DNA of 64,000 nucleotides from positions 37,990,754-38,054,753 of the forward strand of contig NC_135357.1 in NCBI RefSeq assembly GCF_051622035.1, written 5' to 3'. The notes beneath the pieces are model-generated. The model saw only the letters and a list, made by a program, of their open reading frames with translations. It did not search any database and was not told where the DNA came from. The DNA comes from Arctopsyche grandis (lineage: Eukaryota > Arthropoda > Insecta > Trichoptera > Hydropsychidae). Every line of letters begins with the position of its first letter. The first letter of the stretch is position 1. Position numbers and translations under genes: made by a program. This document shows, one piece after another, positions 13,401-20,898 of this stretch.

Positions 13401-14710
13401 CGGTGACGGTTAGGTTGGGTTGGGTTAGGTTTGGTGAGGTTAGCGAGTTTTGTGTATATTTTTGCTTTGTCGAATTCTTTTATTTCGGTGATAGTAGGGC
13501 TAGGTTCGGTTAGGTATGGTGAGGTTAGCGAGTTTTGTGTATATTTTTGCATTGTCGAATTCTTTAATTTCGGTGATAGTTAGGCTAGGTTGGGTTAGGT
13601 TTGGTGAGGTAAGCGAGTTTTGTGTATTTTTTTGCAATGTCGAATTCTTTGATTTCGGTGACGGTTAGGTTGGGTTGGGTTAGGTTTGGTAAGGTTGGCG
13701 AGTTTTGTGTAAATCTTGAAAACTCGAGTTCTTTGATTTCGTTAATCGTTAAGTTAGGTTGGGTTAGGTTTGGTGAGTTAAGCGAGTTTCGTGTATATTT
13801 TTGCAATGTCGAATTCTTTGATTTCGGTGACGGTTAGGTTTGGTTGGGTTAGGTTTGGTGGGGTTAGCGAGTTTTGTGTATATTTTTGCATTGTCGATTT
13901 CTTTTTATTCGGTGATAGTTAGGCTAGGTTTGGTTAGGTTTGGTGAGGTAAGCGAGTTTTGTGTATATTTTTGCATTGTCGAATTCTTTAATTTCGGTGA
14001 TAGTTAGGCTAGGTTGGGTTAGGTTTGGTGAGGTAAGCGAGTTTTGTGTATATTTTTGCAATGTCGAATTCTTTGATTTCGAAGATGGTTAGGTTAGGTT
14101 GGGTTAGGTTTAGTGAGGGAAGCGAGTTTTGTGTATATTTTTGCAATGTCGAATTCTTTGATTTCGGTCATGTTTACGTTAGGTTGGGTTAGGTTAAATG
14201 AGGTAAGCGAGGTTTGTGTATATTTTTGCAATGTTGAATTCTTTGATTTCTGTGATGGTAAGGTTAGGTTGGGATAGGTTTGGTAAGGTTAGCGAGTTTT
14301 ATGTATATTTTTGCAATGTCGAATTCTTTGATTTCGGTGATGGTTAGGTTAGGTTGGGTTAGGTTTGGTGAGGTAAGCTAGTTTTGTTTAAATTTTAAAA
14401 TCTCGATTTTTTTGATTTCGGTGATGGTTAGGTTAGGTTGGGTTGGGTTTGGTGAGTGACGCGAGTTTCGTGTATATTTTTGCAATGTCGAATTCTTTGA
14501 TTTCGGTGATGGTTAGGTTAGGTTGGGTTAGGTTTGGTGAGGTAAGCGAGTTTTTTTTAAATTTGAAAATCTCGATTTTTTTGATTTCGGTGATGGTTAG
14601 GTTAGGTTGGGTTAGGTTTGGTGAGTTAAGCGAGTTTCGTGTATATTTTTGCAATGTCGATTTCTTTGATTTCGGTGATAGTAAGGCTTGGTTCGGTTAG
14701 GTTTGGTGAG
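5540..14710 (+). repeat. Duplicated ~3-kb satellite block with monomer-sized indels
   Basis: Sequence from about 5540 to 8270 recurs at about 11463-14710. The offset steps from 5923 to 6178, 6263 and finally 6433 bp, increments of 255, 85 and 170 bp, which are exactly three, one and two monomers. Shared variants include the short ATGTCGATTTTGATTTCGG monomer (near 6190 and 12370) and the TTTACGTTAGG/TTTACATTAGG monomer (near 7910 and 14165). Indels are thus in whole-monomer steps, the signature of unequal exchange or slippage in register. Confidence 0.8.
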
Positions 14711-16481
14711 GTTAGCGAGTTTTGTGTTTATTTTTGCATTGTTGAATTCTTTTATTTCGGTGATAGTAAGGCTAGGTTGGGTTAGGTTTGGTGAGGTTTG
14801 CAAGTTTTGTGTTTATTTTTGCAATGTCGAATTCTTTGATTTCGGTGATGGTTAGGTTAGGTTGGGTTCGGTATGGTGAGGAGAGCGAGTTTTGTGTATA
14901 TTTTTGCAATGTCGAATTCTTTGATTTCGGTGACGGTTAGGTTGGGTTGGGTTAGGTTTGTTGAGGTTAGTGAGTTTTGTGTAAATCTTAAAAACTCGAG
15001 TTTTTTGATTTCGGTGATGGTTAAGTTAGGTAACGTTAGGTTTGGTGAGTTAAGCGAGTTTTATGTATATTTTTGCAATGTCGAATTCTTTGAATTCGGT
15101 GATGGTTAGGTTAGGTTGTGTTAGAATTGGTGAGGTTAGCGAATTTTTTGTATATTTTTGCAATGTCGAATTCTTTGATTTCGGTGATAGTTAGGCTAGG
15201 TTGGGTTAGGTTTGGTGAGGTTAGCGAGTTATGTGAAAATCTGAAAATCTCGAATTCTTTGATTTCGGTGTCGGTAAGGTTGGGTTGAGTAAGGTTTGGT
15301 GAAGTGAGCGAATTTCGTGTATATTTTTGCAATGTCGAATTCTTTGATTTCGGTGATGGTATGGTAAGGTTGGGTTAGGTTTGGTGAGGTTAGTGGGTTT
15401 TGTGTATATTTTTCCGATGTCGAATTCTTTGATTTCGGTGATAGTTAGGCTAGGTTGGGTTAGGTTTGGTGAGGTAAGCGAGTTTCGTGTAAATTTTTGC
15501 AATGTCGAATTCTTTGATTTCGGTGATGGAAAGGTAAGGTTGGGTTAGGTTTGGTGAGGTTAGTGGGTTTTGTGTATATTTTTGCATTGTAGATGTCTTT
15601 GATTTCGGTGATAGTTAGGCTAGGTTGGGTTAGGTTTGGTGAGGTAAGCGAGTTTTGTGTATATTTTTGCAATGTCGAATTCTTTGATTTCGGTGATGGT
15701 TAGGTTAGGTTGGGTTAGGTTTAGTGAGGGAAGCGAGTTTTGTGTATATTTTTGCAATGTCGAATTCTTTGATTTCGGTGATGGTTAGGTTAGATTGGGT
15801 TAGGTTTGGTGAGGCTAGCGAGTTTTGTGTATATTTTTGCATTGTCGAATTCTTTGATTTCGGTGATGGTTAGGTTATGTTGGGTTAGGTTTGGTGAGTA
15901 AAGCGAGTTTCGTGTATATTTTTGCAATGTCGAATTCTTTGATTTCGGTGATGGTTAGGTTAGGTTGGGTTAGGTTTGGTGAGGATAGCGAGTTTTGTTT
16001 AAATTTTAAAATCTCGATTTTTTTGATTTCGGTGATGGTTAGGTTAGGTTGAGTTAGGTTTGGTGAGTTAAGCGAGTTTCTTGTATATTTTTGCAATGTC
16101 GATTTCTTTGATTTCGGTGATGGTTAGGTTAGGTTGGGTTCGGTATGGTGAGGTAAGCGAGTTTTGTGTATATTTTTGCAATGTCGAATTCTTTGATTTC
16201 GGTGATGGTTAGGTTAGGTTGGGTTAGGTTTAGTGAGGGAAGCGAGTTTTGTGTATATTTTTGCAATGTTGAATTCTTTTATTTCGGTGATAGTTAGGCT
16301 AGGTTGGGTTAGGTTTGGTGAGGTTTGCAAGTTTTGTGTTTATTTTTGCAATGTCGAATTCTTTGATTTCCTTGATGGTTAGGTTAGGTTGGGTTCGGTA
16401 TGGTGAGGTAAGCGAGTTTTGTGTATATTTTTGCAATGTCGAATTCTTTGATTTCGGTGATGGTTAGGTTAGGTTGGGTTA

Positions 16482-16495
16482 GGTTTAGTGAGGGA
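16482..16495 (+). repeat. Left target-site duplication of the SART-like element
   Basis: GGTTTAGTGAGGGA directly precedes the element and is repeated at 20885-20898 directly after the poly(A). The copy could be 15 bp if the A before GG is counted, which poly(A) makes ambiguous. Empty paralogous sites at 35811-35824 and 42546-42559 have this motif once, which shows it is a true duplication. Confidence 0.93.
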
Positions 16496-17524
16496 AAAAT
16501 CAACAAAACTGCATCTAAAGCTTCCGACGCGAGCACGGCGACAGAGACGACAGAGAAAAACACCCAGACCGAGACCGAAGAGTGGAAGACCCAACGGAAA
16601 CAGCAGCGGAAGCAAAAGTGGAAGCCCCAGAAGCCGCTACAGAAGCAACAGGAACAGGAGCAAGCGCAACAGGAAGAAAAACAGCAGCAGCGCCCACAGC
16701 CGTATCCATATCCACAGCCGCAGACGCAGCAGCAACGACAACAACAAAACAAGGTCCAGCAGAAAAAACCCAAACTGACTATACCGCGCCCAAAAACCGA
16801 AGCGATAACACTGAAGCGAAGCGAAAGTAATAACAACACGTACGCGGATATTCTCAAAAAAATAAGAACCACCGTAGACATCGCTGCAACTGGATGCCAG
16901 GTGGACCGCATCAGAAAAACCCGGAACGGTATGATCCTAATGGAACTGGAAAGGAACGGCGGCAACCCCACAACGCTAGCAGACGCCATTAAAACAGCAC
17001 TAGGTGACGACACAACGGTCAGGAGATTAACGACGATGGTGAAGATAGAGGTGCGGGACCTGGATGAAGGAGAAGAGCGCCAAGATGTGATGGACGCCCT
17101 CAAACCAGTACTGGGAACGCTTACAGTCGAGGAGGCTGAAGTGGTCAGCCTATTCAACACTTACAACGGAACAAGAGTCGCAGTTGTAAAGATGGCAAGC
17201 GACAAAGCACGTACAATCCTAAAAAAAGGTAAGCTTCGCGTAGGATGGGTAAACTGCCGCGTACGACAGCACATAGAAGCGGTCCGCTGTTACAAGTGCC
17301 AGGAGTACGGACACTTGGCAGCCACCTGCAGCGGAAGTGACAGGTCCCAACTGTGTCGCCGATGTGGTAAAGGAGGCCACATAGCGGCCAAATGCGAGAA
17401 CAGTCTGTGCTGCATTGTCTGCAAAGACCGCGGCACGGACACACAGCACATGGCAGGGACACCCAAGTGTCCTGCATACAAAACCGAACTGGAGAGACAG
17501 AGGAAGGGGAAGACACAAACATAA
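16496..17524 (+). CDS. ORF1 gag-like nucleic-acid-binding protein, 5'-truncated
   Basis: About 342 codons remain. The open frame enters directly from the satellite at the insertion junction, with no methionine near the start of the element (the first internal ones are near 16930), so the true N-terminus has been lost by 5' truncation. The first ~100 residues are very rich in Gln, Lys and Glu. A YADILKKI motif follows (near 16840), a segment seen in R1-clade gag proteins. The C-terminal part holds three zinc knuckles: two CX2CX4HX4C (starting near 17288 and 17354) and a CX2CX8HX6C (near 17410). In the family this protein packages the element RNA and directs it to telomeres. An in-frame ATG in the upstream satellite (16436) could in principle start a chimeric protein. 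The frame ends with TAA overlapping the ORF2 ATG. Confidence 0.85.
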   Translation, partial: KINKTASKASDASTATETTEKNTQTETEEWKTQRKQQRKQKWKPQKPLQKQQEQEQAQQEEKQQQRPQPYPYPQPQTQQQRQQQNKVQQKKPKLTIPRPKTEAITLKRSESNNNTYADILKKIRTTVDIAATGCQVDRIRKTRNGMILMELERNGGNPTTLADAIKTALGDDTTVRRLTTMVKIEVRDLDEGEERQDVMDALKPVLGTLTVEEAEVVSLFNTYNGTRVAVVKMASDKARTILKKGKLRVGWVNCRVRQHIEAVRCYKCQEYGHLAATCSGSDRSQLCRRCGKGGHIAAKCENSLCCIVCKDRGTDTQHMAGTPKCPAYKTELERQRKGKTQT

Positions 17525-17526
17525 TG
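17522..17526 (+). promoter_or_regulatory. TAATG stop-start overlap between ORF1 and ORF2
   Basis: The ORF1 stop TAA (17522-17524) and the ORF2 start ATG (17524-17526) share one base. The same UAAUG arrangement is known in silkworm SART1, where it supports translational coupling of ORF2 to ORF1. It is why I place the ORF2 start here rather than at the upstream in-frame ATG at 17392, which lies within the ORF1 zinc-knuckle region. Confidence 0.8.
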
Positions 17527-20500
17527 GCTGCAAATGGAAAAATAAGAGTCCTCCAGGTAAACCTTAACCATTGCAGGGCTGCGCAGGACCTCCTCCTGCA
17601 GACCATCTATGAGAAAAAAATTGACATCACAATAATAAGCGAACAACATCGCCCATTAAATGGAGATTGGTTCGCCGACACAACCCAGCGCTCGGCGATC
17701 TACATCTCACGCGGAAGCGGGATAATCACAGAGGCAGGAACACCACAGGTAGGTGCAGTCTGGGTTCGGGTGCGGGGCGTGCGGTTCTACAGCTGTTACT
17801 GTTCGCCGAACGCCTCGGTCTCGGACTTCGTACTGTTTTTGCACGAATTGGAGGCGAGCGTCAGCAGGAGCACAGGACGAGTGGTCGTTGCCGGAGACTT
17901 CAATGCAAAGTCTACAGAGTGGGAATCACCTATCACCGATGAGCGCGGTCGCCTACTAGCTGACACAATGGCCAGACTAAACCTGCATGTCCTGAACACC
18001 GGAAGTGCAAATACCTTCGTCAGAGGAAGCACTGGCTCCATAGTCGACGTCGCTTTCGCGGACGAGGACACCATTGGCCGCATTACCAACTGGGAGGTGC
18101 TCAGCGACACAACACTAAGCGACCACCAATACATCTCATACGAGCTAAGAGACACAAGAACGACCGATTCGACCCCGCATAAGACCGAGCCGACAAGGTG
18201 GGCCGTCAGCAAGCTAGACACTAAAACGTGCGAAGAGACGCTCAAGTTCGAGTGTGGCCGTATTCAAGATACCACAACTGGAACAGAACTTTGCAAAGAG
18301 ACAACGGCAGCGATCACTCGGGCTTGCGAGGCCTCGATGCCGAAGAAGGGTGGAGTGGGACGGAAACCACAATATTGGTGGAACGACGAAATTGCAGAGC
18401 TGCGAAGAACCTGCACAAGAAAACGAAGAGAGCACTGTCGGACTGAACGAAGACACAGATCAGGCCACGAGGACGACCAAACGGCCATCGAAACCGCAAG
18501 CGAAGCCCACAAAGAAGCAAGAAGAGCAGTCACCTACGCAATCAGGAGGAGTAAAAAGTTGATGTGGGAACAACTCATAGCGACGGTGGACCTGGACCCA
18601 TGGGGCCAAGCGTATCGTATGGTCCGTGGTAAGCTGTCCGGCCACCGCCAAATTCCCTTCTTAAACAGAGATGGAAATTTGGAAACGATAGTTTCACACC
18701 TTTTCCCTACACACAAAGAGACGACACCACAAGCGTGGATCATAGAGCCCGAAGACATCCCAGAGTTTACACTGGGTGAACTATACTCGGCAACAAAACG
18801 GCTGTCCACTGACAAATCACCTGGACCTGACGGAATACCGAATGAAATTCTCCGCATATCGGCTAAAGTCTGCCCGAAAACATTGCTGCGGACATTCAAC
18901 AGCTGCCTCAAGAGCGGAGAATTCCCAAAAATATGGAAAAGGCAGAAACTCGTGCTCATACCCAAGGGCAACAAACCACCGGAGGAGCCGTCGTCATACC
19001 GGCCACTGTGCATGTTGGACGGATTGGGCAAACTCCTCGAGCGCCTCATATTACAGAGAGTAGCGAAGACGACGGAGACGGAAGGCGGGTTATGTTCGCA
19101 GCAATACGGGTTCAGACCCGGTCGGTCCACGGTAGACGCAATAGCCGAGGTCATAAAGACAATAAAAGACGCTCATAGTGGAACATTAAAAACGAGCAGT
19201 CACTGCATAATGGTGACACTGGACGTTAAAAATGCTTTCAATTCTGCCAGATGGGATAAAATAATGTCGGCTCTATCGGAGCTCGGTGGAATACCAGACT
19301 ACCTTGTAAGAATAATAGGAAGTTACCTGTCGGAGAGGGTTCTGATCACAAGACTGGCAGAACGCAAGATCTCCTCTGGTGTTCCACAGGGCTCTGTCAT
19401 GGGACCGACATTATGGAACATAATGTACGACTCACTTCTTAAATTAAGACTTCCAGGAGGAGCGAAGCTGGTGGGTTTTGCAGACGACGTAGCTATCATT
19501 GTTGTGGCTAGGAAAATAACGGACCTCGAGACCGCCACAAACGACACTCTCGACCTGGTGAACGACTGGATGACGGAAGCCGGACTACAGCTTGCACCAC
19601 AAAAAACCGAGGCGGTTTTGTTCACCAGAAAAAGAAAAATCGAACCCCCGAAAATCACCATTTCGGGATACGACGTGAGACTAAAAAGGTATTTGACTTA
19701 TCTTGGAATAATTCTAGATGACAAATTAACCTTTAAGAAACAAGCTGAGCATGCCGCGGAGAAAGCGGCAAGAGCTGTCAACAACATCGGACGACTAATG
19801 CCCAACATCGGAGGGCCCAAACCATGCCGAAGAAAACTACTCAACAGCGTAGTGCACTCGGTGATCCTATACGGTGCACCAATATGGGCGCCCAGCATGG
19901 CAGTGGAGAGAACCAGGAAATACCTCGCAAGAGTACAACGCAGGGGCGTACTGAGAATCGTATCGGCATATACAACAGTATCCGAGTGCGCAGTACTGGT
20001 TATTGCTGGAGTACCACCCATCGACCTACTGGCACATGAAAGAAAGAAGGTATACGAGGGAAGAAAGGAGGGAACGAAAAAAGTAAGAGCGACGGCACGG
20101 GCGGAGCTCATGACGGAATGGCAGGTCCGCTGGGACGGCGCAGACAAAGGTAGATGGACACATCGACTGATCCCATCAATCGCAGCCTGGACAAGGAGGA
20201 AAAGCGCAAAACCGGACTACCACACAACCCAGCTACTAACCAGCCATGGGTGTTTCGGAGCATTCCTCAACCGCATCGGAAAGGAAACGACAGCAGGATG
20301 TCACCACTGTGCATCAATCAGAGATGACGCAGAACATACACTCCTCGTATGCCCTGCATGGGAATCTGAAAGAGCGACACTCGAAGAAAGCACCCCGGTC
20401 AACACTGAAGACATAGCACAGAACATCACTAAAGACGTAGCCTCTTGGGAAGCATTCGCAGAGTTCGCAAGGAGCGTCATGAAGCAGAAGGAGGAGGCCG

Positions 20501-20544
20501 AACGGCTAAGGAAAGCGGAAAGACTTATAGAAGGAAATGAATAG
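17524..20544 (+). CDS. ORF2: endonuclease/reverse transcriptase of R1-clade retrotransposon
   Basis: A 1006-residue polyprotein with no visible frame break, so the enzyme may be intact. Residues 1-~220 are an APE-type endonuclease: N13/N15 in the opening motif, E40 (ISEQHRP), D125 and N127 (AGDFNAK), S199-D200-H201 (LSDHQ). Residues ~420-720 are reverse transcriptase: PGPDGIPNEIL, a SYRPLCML motif, QYGFRPGRST, first catalytic Asp D567 (LDVKNAFNSA), GVPQGSVMGP, and the FADD box at 652-655. A C-terminal CX2CX8HX4C finger uses C926, C929, H938 and C943, as is usual in this clade. In the family the enzyme nicks target DNA and copies the RNA from the exposed end (target-primed reverse transcription). 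The start is taken at TAATG. No RNase H domain is seen. Confidence 0.93.
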   Translation: MAANGKIRVLQVNLNHCRAAQDLLLQTIYEKKIDITIISEQHRPLNGDWFADTTQRSAIYISRGSGIITEAGTPQVGAVWVRVRGVRFYSCYCSPNASVSDFVLFLHELEASVSRSTGRVVVAGDFNAKSTEWESPITDERGRLLADTMARLNLHVLNTGSANTFVRGSTGSIVDVAFADEDTIGRITNWEVLSDTTLSDHQYISYELRDTRTTDSTPHKTEPTRWAVSKLDTKTCEETLKFECGRIQDTTTGTELCKETTAAITRACEASMPKKGGVGRKPQYWWNDEIAELRRTCTRKRREHCRTERRHRSGHEDDQTAIETASEAHKEARRAVTYAIRRSKKLMWEQLIATVDLDPWGQAYRMVRGKLSGHRQIPFLNRDGNLETIVSHLFPTHKETTPQAWIIEPEDIPEFTLGELYSATKRLSTDKSPGPDGIPNEILRISAKVCPKTLLRTFNSCLKSGEFPKIWKRQKLVLIPKGNKPPEEPSSYRPLCMLDGLGKLLERLILQRVAKTTETEGGLCSQQYGFRPGRSTVDAIAEVIKTIKDAHSGTLKTSSHCIMVTLDVKNAFNSARWDKIMSALSELGGIPDYLVRIIGSYLSERVLITRLAERKISSGVPQGSVMGPTLWNIMYDSLLKLRLPGGAKLVGFADDVAIIVVARKITDLETATNDTLDLVNDWMTEAGLQLAPQKTEAVLFTRKRKIEPPKITISGYDVRLKRYLTYLGIILDDKLTFKKQAEHAAEKAARAVNNIGRLMPNIGGPKPCRRKLLNSVVHSVILYGAPIWAPSMAVERTRKYLARVQRRGVLRIVSAYTTVSECAVLVIAGVPPIDLLAHERKKVYEGRKEGTKKVRATARAELMTEWQVRWDGADKGRWTHRLIPSIAAWTRRKSAKPDYHTTQLLTSHGCFGAFLNRIGKETTAGCHHCASIRDDAEHTLLVCPAWESERATLEESTPVNTEDIAQNITKDVASWEAFAEFARSVMKQKEEAERLRKAERLIEGNE

Positions 20545-20843
20545 ATGTCAACCCATAGATATAGATATACTATTACCAGCCTATGATTAATACTGCAAAT
20601 GAATGTTTTTCAGGAAACAGAAACCAAGCGGGTCAACTAGATGAACTGGAAAGGAGGGATCCGCACAAAAAGGAGAAGCCAACAAGGACGAAATCAGCCC
20701 CTGCGGAAGCAATCCACCAACGAGTGGGGTCCCCAAAGGGGTGAGGTGAGTCGGGGGAGTTTTTAGTCAGTAAAAATCTGACACTTCCCTCTAGTGCGGA
20801 CTAGAGGGAGTCTTATTGAAGATTTTCTCCTCCCACGCATAGG
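20545..20843 (+). other. 3' UTR of the SART-like element
   Basis: About 300 bp between the ORF2 stop and the poly(A). It includes a G-rich stretch (20725-20760, with a CCCCAAAGGGG mini-stem) and a strong hairpin at 20786-20809. In SART1 and related elements the 3' UTR is what the reverse transcriptase recognises. No AATAAA is obvious immediately before the A tract. Confidence 0.75.
20786..20809 (+). other. Perfect 10-bp hairpin with GCGG loop in the 3' UTR
   Basis: The arms TCCCTCTAGT (20786-20795) and ACTAGAGGGA (20800-20809) are fully complementary around the loop GCGG. A G-U pair could extend the stem. The hairpin sits about 35 bases upstream of the poly(A), a plausible recognition structure for the element's reverse transcriptase. 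Confidence 0.8.

Positions 20844-20884
<41 letters not shown>
20844..20884 (+). other. Poly(A) tail of the SART-like element (41 A)
   Basis: An uninterrupted run of A between the 3' UTR (ending ..GCATAGG) and the right target duplication. It shows insertion through a polyadenylated RNA intermediate. The uninterrupted length suggests a fairly young insertion. The exact length may be affected by sequencing. Confidence 0.93.
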
Positions 20885-20886
<2 letters not shown>

Positions 20887-20898
20887 TTTAGTGAGGGA
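20885..20898 (+). repeat. Right target-site duplication of the SART-like element
   Basis: GGTTTAGTGAGGGA follows the poly(A) directly and is identical to 16482-16495. The satellite monomer resumes without loss after it. Confidence 0.93.

Larger units (their letters stand above)
1..16495 (+). repeat. Subtelomeric ~85-bp satellite array, proximal block
   Basis: Continuous head-to-tail array of roughly 194 monomers of 85 bp, with an 84-bp variant, all in one orientation. Each monomer has an AT-rich part (TTTTGTGTATATTTTTGC), a conserved EcoRI-containing box (TCGAATTCTTTGATTTCGG), and a GT-rich core of seven telomere-like pentamers ending in TTAGCGAG. Monomers here are mutually more diverged than in the distal block. 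Old internal duplications can still be traced by shared variants (see separate entries). I find no gene: the many 60-100 codon open frames are the satellite read in frames that happen to lack stops. Because 85 is not a multiple of 3, a frame shifts at every monomer and cannot stay open. The array runs up to the retrotransposon junction. Confidence 0.97.
16496..20884 (+). mobile_element. 5'-truncated R1-clade (SART-like) non-LTR retrotransposon
   Basis: A 4389-bp insertion of GC-richer sequence inside the satellite. In order it holds a 5'-truncated gag-like ORF1, ORF2 (AP endonuclease, reverse transcriptase, C-terminal CCHC), a 3' UTR of about 300 bp and a 41-nt poly(A), bounded by a 14-bp target duplication. 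The ORF2 start motif (LQVNLNHCRAAQDLL), the ORF1 with three zinc knuckles, and the TAATG ORF junction all fit the R1 clade, in particular the telomere-repeat-specific SART elements known from silkworm. Insertion lies at a TTAGG pentamer of a satellite core, agreeing with that specificity. The assignment to SART rather than to TRAS or another R1 lineage is inference and needs an RT phylogeny. Transcription would run toward the telomere. Confidence 0.9.

Noticed and set aside
16384..17649. Long minus-strand and alternative-frame open reading frames opposite ORF1
   Set aside because: They are shadows of the GC-richer gag/endonuclease frames, low in complexity (Cys/Ser-rich opposite Gln/Lys-rich), with no recognisable domain.
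18214..20147. Open frames of 60-206 codons overlapping ORF2 in other frames
   Set aside because: ORF2 has continuous endonuclease and RT motifs over the whole stretch. The others carry none.
20700..20843. An independent SINE or gene at the 3' end of the non-LTR element
   Set aside because: It is continuous with ORF2 and the poly(A) and lies within a single pair of target duplications, so it is the element's 3' UTR.
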